Assembly: GCA_001247695.2 (NCBI GenBank) | Contig: LGRX02035406.1 | Span: 1 to 64,000 of the forward strand | DNA length: 64,000 nt | Direction of reading: 5' to 3' | DNA from: Cymbomonas tetramitiformis | Taxonomy: Eukaryota; Chlorophyta; Pyramimonadophyceae; Pyramimonadales; Pyramimonadaceae | Shown: positions 1-11,860 of the stretch, piece by piece | How the letters are laid out: each line of letters opens with the position of its first letter | How positions within the stretch are numbered: position 1 is the stretch's first letter | The notes under the pieces: model-generated | What the model was told of the DNA's origin: nothing | Database searches by the model: none | What the model saw: only the letters and a program-made list of their open reading frames with translations | Program-made: the position numbers and the translations under genes

Positions 1-270
1 ATTAGTATTACAGATTTATGTAAATTATATATGCATAAATAGATAAATATGTCATTTTATATCCAACGCGAATGCTTTATATAAATCGCCCCCCGCGATA
101 AATTATATAACAGGGGCGAGGGAGACGGTTTATACGCTTTTTCTGAAATAATTGGGATTCGGTTGGTGACATCATATTCAGTCGGCGACATGAACTGATT
201 TGGTTTATGTCGCTCATGTCACCGACTGAATTAATCAGTCGGTCTAATCGGTAGATACCTTCACGAGTAT

Positions 271-1666
271 CACCCCCTTGTGTTTTTAATCACATTGCAT
301 GAAGTGCAAAAATTTTCAACGTTCGTAACGAATATACATGTATTCACAAGGCGAATACTTTTTTCGAGCTCTTGATCGACCCCATCCGCAACCGCATCAG
401 CTTCGTTTGCAGTCGCGACTGCAAGCTAAGTCGATGCGGTTCATCAAGATAGGTCGACTAATTCATTGCAGCTGAGGGGTTTTCGTGCGTTTTAGCGCAA
501 TAAACTAACGGGACATATTCGTATCAATATTACGAATATATCCCGTAAGTTTCAGGGCATGCCGTCGAGTACGCTCGAAACGGTCACATCTTGACAAGAG
601 GATAAATCCAAACCCAAAACGCCTCTCGTCAAGATGCGACTGTTTGAAGCATACTTGACGGCTGGCCCTGCAACTTCCAGGACATATTCGTAATATTGTT
701 ATGAATATATCTGTCAGGTTTCGTGAGTTGGAGTGCACGACAACTCCAATTCTGTAAGGCAGTTTTGGGTTTGGGTAAATCAAAACCCAAACACAAAACG
801 CCTCATGCCAATATGCGACTGTTCGAAGTATGCTCCAAGGTATGCCCTGCAACTTCCAGGATATATTCATAATATTGTTATGAATATATCTGTCAGGTTT
901 CGTGAGTTGGAGTGCACGACAACTCCAATTCTGCAAGGCAGTTTTGGGTTTGGGTAAATCAAAACCCAAACCCAAAACGCATCATGCCAATATGCGACTG
1001 TTTGAAGTATGCTCAAAGGTATGCCCTGCAACTTCCAGGACATATTCGTAATATTGTTATGAATATATCTGTCAGGTTTCGTGAGTTGGAGTGCACGACA
1101 ACTCCAATTCTGCAAGGCAGTTTTGGGTTTGGGTAAATCAAAACCCAAACCCAAAACGCCTCATGCCAATATGCGACTGTTTGAAGTATGCTCCAAGGTA
1201 TGACCTGAAACTTACGGGATATATTCATAATAGTGTTGTGAATATATCTGTGAGGTTTCGTGAGTTGGAGTGCACGACAACTCCAATTCTGCAAGGCAGT
1301 TTTGGGTTTGGGTAAATCAAAACCCAAACCCAAAACGCCTCATGCCAATATGCGACTGTTTGAAGCATGCTGCAAGGTATGACCTGAAACTTATGGGATA
1401 TATCCATAGTATTGATACGAATATATCCCGTAAGTTTCTTGCGCTAAAACGCACGAAAACCCCTCGGCTGCCGTGAATTAGTCGACCCTATCTTGAACTG
1501 CATCGACTAGCTTGCAGTCGCGACTGCAAACAAAGCTGATGCGGTTGCGGATGGGGTCGATCAAGAGCTCAAAAAAAAATATTCGCCTTGTGAATACATA
1601 TATATTCGTTACGAACGTTGAAAAATGTTGTACTTCATGTAATGTGATTGAAATCACAAGGGGGTG
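271..1666. mobile_element. Long-inverted-repeat element with 179-bp tandem core
   Basis: Two arms of about 270-285 bp, roughly 271-555 and 1395-1666, are imperfect reverse complements of each other. The outer ends read CACCCCCTTGTG and CACAAGGGGGTG. Between them lies a tandem array. No transposase is encoded and I see no clear target duplication, so this looks like a non-autonomous foldback-type element. The boundaries are read by eye and could be off by several bases. Positions 1-270 and 1667-1938 hold no recognisable gene. Confidence 0.65.
560..1440. repeat. Tandem array, 179-bp period
   Basis: The block with the marker GTTGGAGTGCACGACAACTC recurs at exactly 179-bp spacing (markers near 726, 905, 1084 and 1263), with degenerate units on both sides. 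Each unit holds an inner inverted repeat around GTTTTGGGTTTGGG and its complement. Apparent ORFs of 60-156 codons on both strands repeat with the same period, so they are by-products of the repeat and not genes. Confidence 0.9.
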
Positions 1667-3117
1667 TGCCTGCAGTAGCGCAACAAAGTTGGGGCCGGCC
1701 GCCGATAACCTAGATTTCCATACTTAATAACTTACGAATCAATTAACTTAATCACTGATGACTGTGACGTTCAGCGTTTGCGACTACGAGAACGGAGAGG
1801 TGAATCTTTGAAACGCGAAGCAAATCTTTTGTCCCAAAAATGGCAAAGTGACCTGATCCGAACCATTGCAGAAATTCAGGGAACTCGTGTTTGTGAAACC
1901 ATGACGAAGTCCCTCGACACCACGATTAACTCGGCATCGTGACTAGGCAAGATCTGACATTCCTATCCTCCTCGCCTGAATTTGTCCAACTTTCCCACCA
2001 CTGCATCCGCCGTCAATCTCACGCAGATCTTAGAAATCGTACAGCCCATCTTGCCACTTCAAGTTTGTCCAACTTTCCCATGCCATTAATATGTGCATAT
2101 TTGACTAGTGACTCAGAATACTGTGACAATTCATGTGAAACGCATCCTCGCTCGAGGATACGCTCAGTACGAAGGAAAGAAGTGGAAGAGTGGAAGGTAC
2201 GCTGGACTGGTTATTCCAAGGCACATGACCAGTGGAGAACTCGCGATTAACTAGAACGTGGAGCCATGCTGCAACAGCTCCTAGATTTTTGCTGAGGACA
2301 CCAGGCTGCGCATGGAAGCTCAAGTCCGCGATGAGGCGACCCGACGGCGGGGGCAGCGTAGTCGTCATTCTGTTCAGACTGGAGTTACGCTGGCTCATCT
2401 CATCACCAACCCCTGTGATGAATTGGAGCAACTCGAACATATGGAACAGGATATATCCCCACCCTGGGAACGTGGAGAAGTTGCGGGAAATGGGTTGGAG
2501 GTGCTGGTGACAGAGTTGTCAGTAGTGCTCGTAAAGCCAACGACCAGACCCCGTATTCAGGTACTATTCAGCGGCACTGGTTCAGTAGAAAGAGAGTTCC
2601 TAAACTGTTTCCCCACTGGGCAGTGGTGACCCTCGATTTTGAGCCCACTTGGCATCCTACCCATGTTCAAAAGTATCCTGGAGTGGGACTATCAGCAATG
2701 TGCGCCAGGGTGTTTTGATGTCGTCTGGGCTAGCCCTCCCTGCACCCAGTACAGTCAGGCGCGCACCACTGGTGGACCACCTGATCTTCTGCAAGCCGAC
2801 AGGGTTGTATGCCGGGCGCTGAAAACCATTGACTTCCTGTAACCAGATTATTGGTTCATAGAGAACCCCAGAAGGCGTTACCCCTACGCACTACGATACC
2901 GCCCAGTGATGCGGCAGCTCCCTCTCCCATTTATATGTACGTACTGTATGTATGGTAAGCGGTTTATGAAGCCCACGTGCATATGGACGAATTCGACGCC
3001 ACCCACGCCTCTGTTGCGCTGCACTACCCTAACCCCGTGCGCGTGCAGATGGGCAACAGGCAGTCGCCCTGAAACCGCACAACTTGGGCCCCATCCCGAG
3101 CAAACTGGAGCAAAGCA

Positions 3118-3382
3118 AGGCTCCTAATCGGTTTAACCGATATTCCGATATATCGATATATCGGGGAAAAACGGGAAATCGGTATCGATCGATATCATTT
3201 TTGTGCACATTTCATCGATAAATCGGTATCGATTCAGTTTAGTATTGGTGGTCTTATGTATTGTATACGGAGAATTGTATATAAGATTCAATAATCGATA
3301 TGAATCGATATCATCGATTATCGATTGAAAATGTTGAATATCGAAATCGATCGATATGCAAGTTTGAAACCGATTAGGAGCC
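3118..3382. mobile_element. MITE with 16-bp terminal inverted repeats
   Basis: The ends GGCTCCTAATCGGTTT (3119-3134) and AAACCGATTAGGAGCC (3367-3382) are perfect inverted repeats. The 13-bp sequence CTGGAGCAAAGCA occurs on both sides (3105-3117 and 3383-3395). The inside is AT-rich and full of CGATATATCG and ATCGAT dyads. It sits within the methyltransferase remnant, whose reading resumes beyond it. A 13-bp duplication is long for a MITE, so part of the match may be chance. Confidence 0.8.
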
Positions 3383-3624
3383 CTGGAGCAAAGCAGTCTT
3401 GTTCAGTATACCCTGTACCAGCACTCTGCTGCGGCAACTTTCTCAACATCTACGCCTTCGCGAAACTGAAGACCCGCTTTGGATCCCAAGTGGCGCCCTC
3501 TGTAAATAGAAGCGGCACCCTGGTAGCGGGGGCTGACAACAAGACAAAAAGGAACCAGGAAACCTAAGAACTGGAACTTAAATAGGTACCTTGGCGGAGT
3601 AATCCCAGGAGGTAGATCACTCCT

Positions 3625-3638
3625 AAGGGGGGGGAGAG
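3625..3638 (+). other. Polypurine tract
   Basis: An uninterrupted purine run (AAGGGGGGGGAGAG) ends just before the LTR that starts TGTGCCC. It is the expected primer site for second-strand synthesis. Equivalent G-rich tracts precede the LTRs at 7217 and 50605. Confidence 0.8.
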
Positions 3639-3639
3639 T

Positions 3640-4298
3640 TGTGCCCAGAGGCACAGCGTAAGCCGATATACCTAAGTCGATGTGTGTCACCAAGGGTAAC
3701 CAGGGATTGGCAGGGTGACAGTGAAGTCGGGCTTGAGATTACGGTAAGAATGAGTACCAGATGTCCGGGGGATGACAGTATGACACTATGACAGTACAGT
3801 AGTATGGCAGTGCCGTATGACAGTCATGGTGACACTTGGTCAGATCATCGGACTACGGCCGAATTCGTATTCAGATCGAAGAGACGATGGAAATGAGTAT
3901 CAGATGTCTGGGGGTTGACAGTGTGACCCGATGACAGTATGGCAGTATGACAGTATGATAGTACTGTATGACCGTCACCGGGATAGTCCGTCAACGAGAC
4001 ATCAGAATCGAATATGTTGCATCGAATCAGAAATTGAATGAATCGAGATATGATCGGGTCAGGTTCGAACGGTGCATCGTGATATGGCATCGGGTAGTCG
4101 GGTCGGTGGACCGAGTTGCCCGAGTTACAAGAATAAGTAGAGCAGTTGAGAAGTGTACGGACTTCAGAACTCGGATCGTAACTAACGTTTGCACCTCAAT
4201 CTGGCCCTGTTCCAGCATATCGTATAAAAGAATAATGTACCTGTACATGTTCAAACAAAAACAACTTCTGAGTATATAGACTATTACTTCCCGTTACA
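3640..4298 (+). mobile_element. 3' LTR of the Ty3 remnant
   Basis: 659 bp, starting TGTGCCCAGAGGCACA and ending near TTACA. It is clearly homologous to the 659-bp LTR at 25,769-26,427 (shared GAGTACCAGATGTCCGGGG, TATGACAGTA arrays, and CAATCTGGCCCTG near the 3' end). A TATAAAAG box lies near 4223, about 75 bp before the LTR end. The 3' limit is inferred from alignment with the other LTR. Confidence 0.8.
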
Positions 4299-5575
4299 TT
4301 CGCGCACATGAATCAACCGAGAATTTTAGCCCGGCATGCGTAGTTCATAGGATGCTTGAGGGCACAGTTGTAGGTTTAGATGTTGTGAAACCAAAGTAAT
4401 AAGTTGAAAATGCCTGTACGTAGATGGATATTATATGCACAACACAAAAATTCCGTCCCCGACTAGTGAGGTACAAATGCCTGTACGTAGAAATGTAACT
4501 ATTATGTGCGTGTTAGTTTATTGCTAGTTGTTGTTTGTGCAATACTGTGAGTACTTCATATAAAAATCATGATGAGTCCCGCATAGAGCAAAGCATAACC
4601 AAAGGCTTTTAAATTTCTTTCCGTGACAACAAAGTTGTAAAACGATGTTTTCTAGACATCGCGTACACCAACTTTTGAAATATTTGATTATCAAGTTATC
4701 AATAATGAGATATAATAGACTCCTACATTCTTAATCAAGAGCAAAATTATTTAATAGTTTGCGATACGTAATTCTAACTACATGCATATATGCCCCGACT
4801 GTGTACTATGCTGTCATCAGTAACATTATTGGGGTCGCATAGTGCCTTACAGCGTTTCTCGGATACTTTACCATACGTGTCGGTGGTGAACACCAAACCT
4901 CTTTTAAAAATAATGATAACAAAGTGTCATCTTTCAGTGCAAAAGCTATCACGTGAATTTTTGCCTTCACCTTTACTACTAGGTAATTTTCAAGGAATAA
5001 TGCGAGTAATTTAGTAAACAATAATTGGCAATAAAACAATAACCAAAGTGTAAGGCTCACGATATTAAATACTTTGCACTTCAAGCTCTCTTATACAGAT
5101 TTTCACATGTGTGAAAAGTATGAGGATAAATAAAAAGGGAGTTTACAGAACACCTCAAATTTCACACATCCAGTCAACTTTTTCACCTGTCTATCATGAA
5201 GTTCCATAACAACATCCGATACATTTTCGGCTGATGGTTATATTTTGAAACAGTACTTGTTCTCAACAACCGACTTGGTATCAAGATCATGTTTGACTTT
5301 CGTGCTCGTGCCTGCGGTTTTCAGGACCAGGCAAGCAGAACTGGCTTGCATGTTGACTCAGGTAGGCACAACCAGAACGTCCAAAAATATTGGAAGACGG
5401 TCGACGCAAGCTACCACAATTCTTCAAACGGATCATGAAGAGGGGAAACAGGTGAATAACTATTCGAACTTCAGGAAGGTGTGTGAGTTAAGCCTGCTTA
5501 TTAAAGTACAATACGAACTCGGGCGTCTCCTGCCCAAGCACATGTCTTCTTTCTTTCTACTACTTACAATCTAAC
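4299..5575. other. Intergenic DNA, no gene recognised
   Basis: AT-rich sequence with no ORF of recognisable family, no clear repeat structure and no RNA gene that I can see. The end of this stretch is downstream of the fatty-acid-binding-protein gene and should include its 3' untranslated region. Confidence 0.5.
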
Positions 5576-6123
5576 TTACTGCTTCTCGTGCATACGGATC
5601 GCTGTGACATCCTTGAAGACGATGGTCATTTTCAACTTGCCGTCAGCGACCTCACGGGTGATCACGGTACCCTCAATGTTCAGAATAAGCTTGTCACCCT
5701 CGATAGTGGCAGTTCCCTTCTTTGTAGAGCCGTCAGGGGTGAAAAGATCAACTGTTGAACCATCGGCCTCGAAAGATCCCTCGATGGTGCTTTGGCCCTC
5801 CATTTTGATTGTCACCTGCGTTTGCGGGAAAAGAAACTTGTCAGCTTACTGAAACCAGGAAAAGCATAATAAAACACTTACAGCAGCGTCAAAAGCCACT
5901 GAACAGAGTAAGAAGCCCGACTTTGACCTAGGCAACGTGGGAACTCGGGGTAAGAGCTCACGGATTTCCCGGCAATGGTAAGAGTCTGCTTGGCCTTGCC
6001 AACGCCGTAGCCAAAAGCAGATGCGGCGGTGCGCGCAGTCCAGCTAACACCCTGAGCTTTCAAGAGCTCTTCCATGTTTTCGGCGGCAACGCACTTCCAG
6101 CATCCATTGAGAACTTCAGCCAT
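5576..6123 (-). CDS. Fatty-acid-binding protein (intracellular lipid-binding family), two exons
   Basis: Predicted small cytosolic beta-barrel protein that carries fatty acids or other hydrophobic ligands. Exon 1 (6123-5962) starts at the ATG of MAEVLNGCWK; the N-terminal NGCWK...ENMEELLKAQGV pattern is the family signature. A 146-bp intron (5961-5816, GTGAGC...CGCAG) is followed by exon 2 (5815-5576). The joined product is 133 residues, against about 132 for the family, and ends KDVTAIRMHEKQ, matching the last strand of these proteins. No signal peptide is visible, as expected. The single intron falls after residue 54. Both splice sites are canonical and the frame is intact, so this is probably a working host gene. 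Which ligand it binds cannot be told. The neighbours are all repeats. Confidence 0.9.
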
Positions 6124-7135
6124 TTTTGGTTTATTAGTTGGGAGTGAGTGAAAGTTTGTTTGACTGAAGGAAAATAAGATAACTTCCACCAACAGATAGT
6201 TTTATTGGGAGATCTGATGGGATAACTAACTTGTTGTCCGTCATTCGTACGCCTACAATCCGGTCACACGCATTTGTTCCGCACGATCAATCTCCATACC
6301 TGTAAATATCTAACGGGTACAAACCACCAAGGTAGGAGGGTGCGTCATCGGTAGGTTGAAAGGTTCGGTATCTATATTTTCTCCTTTAAAGATACTAGGC
6401 GGATCGATCTCAAACAGAGATCTCCACTAGGCCATCTGACCGTAGGATCATGTGCGCGACAGTGCTTCGCTTTTCGCGATCTCACGATCGGAAGTTCGTA
6501 TGTGTCGCCCGTTGGGATTCGCGCTTTGCTGCTGCTGCCGATTAAGTCACAGGGTACAAATCGTACTGTAACTCTGTAAGGAGCAGACGAGAGGTGTGTC
6601 ACGGTTCGTAAGAAAGTAAGTAAGTTGGTTGGTAAGTAACGGGGGTACCCCCCGCGCGCCCGCGCGCGCCCCCCTGCGCGACCCCCGAATCACGGTTTGA
6701 TTCGACATGGAGGGGGGTACGGAGGGGTCCGGAGGGTCCTGATTTCGGAATTTGATCGAAGGGGGAATTTTGATCGATTGAGTAGGGAGGGGGGCTCCCA
6801 ACCCCCAACCCCCCAATCAACGCATCTCGACTCTGATCGCGTCTAGTGTTCCCGCGTCGCGTCGCGTCGCCGCGGATCGCATCGAATTTTCGATTCGGTT
6901 TCGATTTTGCATTTTCGATTTTCGATTTTCGATTTCAATTTTTGATTTTCGATTTTCGATTTGCAGGGTACTAACAGAGACGGTGAAATAACGGTGGGTG
7001 TATTCGACTACGGTGGAATATACGCGTGTTATCAGTCTCCACAAACTCTGTGAAGCTGGGACGAGATGCCCGGGTGGTCTCACAATCTAAGATGCATGAA
7101 AATAAAATACAAGGGTTTTATTTTCCCCACCACTG
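6124..7135. other. Intergenic DNA with GC-rich and TTTCGA-rich simple repeats
   Basis: Upstream region of the fatty-acid-binding-protein gene. It contains a CG-rich run (about 6640-6690), homopurine and homopyrimidine stretches (about 6710-6825) and a degenerate ATTTTCG-type simple repeat (about 6888-6965). No gene is recognised. Confidence 0.6.
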
Positions 7136-7201
7136 ATGACGGAGCTGACCTGGCACCTTGGGTCGACGAGGGGTGACAGAAAGACTAGGGCTCCCTCCCC
7201 C

Positions 7202-7812
7202 AAGGGGGGGGAAGTCTGTGTCTCCGTGACACCACCTCACCCTGAAGAGGTGAGGTGCCAGATCAGGCATGCAAGCCAGAAAGCCCTAACCCTAAAGCAT
7301 ACAAATTGTTACAGGCCCAATGGGACCTTTCTCAGTCCAACTAGTTGCGGATCCCCGCTCGGGCGTTGGCCCGGAACGACAAGCTACAGGCTAAGGGGTC
7401 AGGCATTGAATTCTCTAAGTCGTTGTTGAAGCTACTGCATATACGGAGGTCCACGCATGTTGGCACCGGTGATTGGCGGCGATGTGGAACTCGATGCTCA
7501 GTTGGAGTTGCTGGCAGACCCGCTCACGGACGGAATCCAAGTATTGGAATATCCCGGTTCAAGATATCAGACAGTCAGTGAACCAATATAGATAAACTCG
7601 TCTTAAGAAATAAACCCTAAGCTAGATATACCCGGAACGGTCACGGAGTCGAAACGGTCTCGGTCCTAGCTACCTGTGACACCTTGATGTGTCACAACGA
7701 CGGGCTTACGGATCAGTCACAGGTCCAGTGTTGGCTACCTAGGAATCTGTCATAGGGGCCTGCACCGGGACTCCCGGTCAGGGCTGCCTATACAGATTTC
7801 AGCACACCACCC
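7202..7812 (+). mobile_element. Retroelement 3' end: polypurine tract and candidate LTR
   Basis: A purine run (7202-7214) precedes TGTGTCTCCGTGACAC at 7217, which resembles the TGTGCC...GGCACA LTR starts elsewhere in the window. The segment about 7548-7812 has a diverged second copy, in reverse orientation, at 22,669-22,909 (shared core GGGGCCTGCACCGGGACTCC). The hairpin CACCTCA...TGAGGTG lies at about 7232-7256. The right boundary is uncertain. The element could be an LTR or the 3' tail of another retroelement. Confidence 0.45.
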
Positions 7813-8404
7813 CAGCACTGCGGGTGGTGACTGACAGGTAAGTCAGAGACGTTAAGATAACTAGGGTAGGAGCTAGGGTGACAAACCTAACTGCTAATCC
7901 AACTGTGCTATTCTGATACACAAATTGAAACCCTCTAGCCGGCACAAGTGCAGAAATATACTGGTACTCAGGTCCTGCTAAACTACTGAAAAGCACTGTG
8001 GCAGCAAACCAGATTGAAGATTGTAGATGTCAAAGTAAAGCATAAACCAAATTGAAGACCATGTTGAGGTCAAAGCACATTTCAGCACACCACCAGAGTG
8101 GTGCACTGCCAGAGCCAGAAGGAAAGCTACTCGGGGTCAAAGTCCAGAGGTGCACCGTCACCACAATGCCCACGGTAGTAGCTTGCAGCACCGCTCTCCA
8201 GTGGGTCAGGCGGCCGGTGAACCACCGTCGCGGCACCCAGGGAGTGCAGTATTGCATCCAGAGTGACGGGGTCCAGCTCGGATATACCGGGGTATACACA
8301 TAAACATATTCTTGCCACAGGATAAGTTCACCTCAGACCCATACACAACAACCAAAGCCTGTTTGAAAATCCACTGTCCGCAGCAAAAGCACTCCCAATA
8401 ATGT

Positions 8405-8962
8405 TGTCAGGGATATGACCGATGACACATGTGTCATACATGTCATACCGGTAATACCTGTCATACATGTCATACATGTCATACTATGTCATGTCATGTC
8501 ATGTCATATGTCATAATGACATACAGTCGTCGAGTATTGTCAGTACGGTCGACTATGACATGTACAGTCATAATGTCTGTCATCCACCTAAGGTGAGTGA
8601 CATCTGTCATCGAGAGGCCAGGTATTGGCATCGAGATGGGGAAGCAAGATAAGTCTTGAAGAACCGAAGTGTTCTGAGAAGACGCGTCTTCGCTTCAAGC
8701 ATGAAATGAACAGCATGCGAGCATCAAAGGCTATATCGACCAGCCGATGCGGGTAGTTCACCCAGTGCCCTCGGGTTCACAACCCGATGGTGGTAACGCA
8801 TGAGATGCGTGAGGGCGCTGGAAGTATATGAGGAGCATTGGGCTCAAGCAAGCACTTCGGGTCACCAGACTGCTGCACTCATACCCACCATAATATTACT
8901 TACGGCTGTTACTGTTCAATAGCAGCCGCGTCAAGATAGCGTTCGCATAGCGAGCCCTGACA
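8405..8962 (+). mobile_element. Candidate 5' LTR (TGTCAGGG...CCCTGACA)
   Basis: 558 bp bounded by the perfect 8-bp inverted ends TGTCAGGG and CCCTGACA. Its first 360 bp are repeated at 25,411-25,768. It begins with an array of CATGTCATAC and ATGTC repeats. Immediately after it comes TGGTATC (8964-8970), a start like an initiator-tRNA-Met primer-binding site, which supports reading it as a 5' LTR. No target duplication was found. Confidence 0.55.
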
Positions 8963-11348
8963 GTGGTATCCTCCGCTCAGGCGAAGAACGAGAACAAGTG
9001 TGTGCAGCAGACTTGACATATATCGTATATAGATTTGTATACGGCGCGACACGGAGTTCGCATATACATATATTTCGAATATCTGCACATATACGACAAC
9101 GATCGTCAGCGATCGGTGGAGTGTCCAATAATATCATCAGCGCGACCATATTCGCATTCAACAGCATTTCAGCAGTGAATAAATTACGACAAGGTGTGCG
9201 CACGAGTGTACGAATCGTACATGTATGCTGTCAAATATCGCAGGGTTTGGTACGATATGCGAGAATCAAGCGCGCAAACGAAAAATGAGCGTCAGTGTAT
9301 ATGATTCGCATCAAGCGCGACAGAGATGCACAAAATTTCGTTATCAGCGCATTCGCATTCGTACTGTGCGACAAAGATCAGCGACAGCGACATACGCATT
9401 CATACTGTGCGACAAAGATGTGCGACAGCGACATTCGCAAATGTTCCGCGCGAATCGTACAGTGCGACACAGATGTGCGGAGATCATATTTCATACCGCG
9501 CGACGCACGTGCGATGACTATAGTTTGTACAGTTCGACGCATGATTTACTTGATGTGCGACGCATGATGTGTGCGATACATATATACGACATACATATGA
9601 ATCACGCGCAGACATAGTGTGCGATCTCGATGTTCATACAATTTTGCACCAGATGGACGCACAATGCTGCGCAGATGGACGCATGATGCTGCGCAGATGA
9701 ACAATACACATACATGCTGCGCAGAAATAGTGTGTGCGACGCCATCATCATTACACACACATGCTGCGCATAGTGTATACCATATTGCCATCATTATAAC
9801 AACATGCTGCGATTGACAGTGAGTGACAAAGTTATCACACTTATCTCACTTATCACAGATCACTATAACAGCATACTGTGATTGTGTGCACAAGTCGTAT
9901 TGTGATAATAATCAGTCTAATAAATCTAGCATACATGCACACATGCATACCAGCCTGATCACGATAACGGCTTGGCATACACATGCATATACCAACAGTG
10001 CAACATAGATGTATATGCAGAGGATTAAAAAGTAAGAAGGGCTTATCAATAAACCATCGTGTAGTTCTGTTGATCGATTCGATGGTGATCTGTCCGCGCC
10101 TAACCGACCATGGGCTTGTACCCCATGGCACCGGGGGTTTATCCAGCAATACACCTATATCACACTGCAACATGCATACTTCATATACATGCTAGATCTT
10201 GCAAGTATAGGTTATATTGAAAATCCAAATAGTGAAAGATGCCAGTCTTGATTATTAAGACAGGAATTAGCTCAGTTATCCATGACGGAGGATTTGGGAT
10301 TGGATAACTGTTCTCCTGTTGATCAAGATGGATACTCATCGGAGCTACTTGTGAAAATATATCATTTAACTCATCATCCATTATGATGATATGTACAGGA
10401 TTACAGCAGTATACTATCTATATTAATGTGCATTGTACTGGCGATATGCTGTCCAGTGGTATACAGATAAACCTGTATGATTAATCTATATCAATTTACT
10501 TAAGTGTACTCAATCAGTAAGTACATGCACAATATACAGTCACTGAGATTACTATGTATACTGACATTACACTGAGTCAGTAAGTGTATATGATCAAGTA
10601 TAATATCAGCATCACATGTATATATGATGCATAGATACCATCCAACAAACACATGTGCGTGTTGGATGTCAGTAATGGCGATAGATAAGGGAACAGGATC
10701 AATCCACATGCTGAAGGACTGGATGGAGAATATCTCCAGACCCGAAGGCAGTATACAGTGTTCACAAAACAGCTGGTCACTGTTGAACACTGTCCATGCC
10801 CTTTTCACTCTATCGCTGGAGCAACACCATCATCTACTATGCATTTTGACAGTTGATTCAGTGCCTGATCACTTCAAAGCATATCTCAATAAATCCCACA
10901 GATCAGAACTCATCTTGACAGTGATGTAGCTGATAGAGGTATTAAACAGACACTGCTCTGATTGTTCAAGCATTGTTCTGATTTACTTAGAAACTGGAGA
11001 TATCATTTTGATATTCTTCCAGTGCAGCGCCATATGCCTAAGTAAATGATAAATTACCTGATTGCTATGAGCATTGCTCAAATTACTTAGTATCTGGATG
11101 GCACTACCATCCAGAGTATTGTCATAGATCCAAAGAGATAAAGCAGACCCCCAGCAAACCCATTCGTGGGTAGGCAACGTGATCAACAACCAAGGACAGG
11201 CGACCGAACCGAGGAGTAAGTCTCGCCTGAAGCTACTAGCTAAGGTTATCTAAGGAGTTGACAGTCCTAAGTAAGTTATAAACCATCTGACAAGTTATCA
11301 CTTAAGTGAGTAAATCCGGCAGATGGGGGGCTACTTACGATTGAAATT
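8963..11348. other. Non-coding, partly repetitive DNA
   Basis: No protein family is recognised. About 9290-9500 has loose repeats of TGTGCGACAAAGATGTGCG, and about 9640-9780 has repeats of the type GCAGATGGACGC...ATGCTGC. From about 9860 to 11,340 the sequence is AT-rich with no clear structure. It may be the decayed inside of the element whose LTR ends at 8962. Confidence 0.4.
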
Positions 11349-11860
11349 TTCAGGCCCTGAAAATTTACCCCCTGATCCTTTTTTTCAGGGCCTGAAAATA
11401 TTTGTCAGGGCCTGAAAACCATTTTCATGCCCTGAAAACCATTTTCAGGCCCTGAAAACCATTTTCAGGCCCTGAAAATGACTTTCAGGGTCTGATCTTG
11501 TTTTATACTAGGCTAGTTATACACCTTAGAAAAAACCTCATGGTTAATATAAGTTTTCCACAAAAGTTCAGGGCCTGAACTTTTCGAATTCGCACTCTTA
11601 AGAACCCCCCTCAACTTTTTTTTCAGGGCCTGAACTTTTTATTCACGTTTCGTGTTATATAAAGTTTAGAATTATATTCTCATGTCCCCATCTATCCCCC
11701 TGAAAAAAAAGTTCAAGGCCTGAACTTTTACAGTGTTCCCAAGCCCTGAAAATTCACAAATGCCTTTTGAGGCCCTGAAAATGACTTTTCAGGCCCTGAA
11801 AATGGTTTTCAGGGCCTGAGAATGACTTTTCAGGCCCTGAAAATGACTTTCAGGGCCTGC
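11349..11860. repeat. Cluster of CAGG(G/C)CCTG dyads
   Basis: About 16 copies of the near-palindrome TTTTCAGGSCCTGAAAA (S = G or C) or its CAGGGCCTGAAC variant occur in about 510 bp, some spaced 21 bp apart. The last units (about 11,815-11,860) also read as heptads FSGPEND, in frame with the following exon. See the findings. Confidence 0.85.

Larger units (their letters stand above)
1939..3639 (+). pseudogene. Ty3 polyprotein 3' remnant: chromodomain and C5 methyltransferase
   Basis: This is the broken C-terminal end of a Ty3 polyprotein of the same kind as copies B and C. Around 2165-2250 the frame reads a chromodomain-like stretch with VRWTGYSKAHDQW. The C5 methyltransferase follows in pieces: motif I (LFSGTGSVER, about 2565-2595), the catalytic motif SPPCTQYSQA (about 2733-2762), the ENP motif near 2862 and the YRKPT-type motif as FMKPTCIWTN near 2965. 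Stops and shifts separate the pieces and a MITE interrupts the end. The rest of pol and gag are absent upstream. A polypurine tract and an LTR follow directly, which fixes it as the 3' end of an element. It cannot encode an active enzyme. Confidence 0.85.

Noticed and set aside
505..1476. Overlapping ORFs of 60-156 codons on both strands
   Set aside because: They repeat with the 179-bp period in both directions, match no family and result from the tandem array.
9225..9617. 130-codon ORF
   Set aside because: Built from short imperfect TGCGACA repeats with low-complexity composition; no homology recognised.
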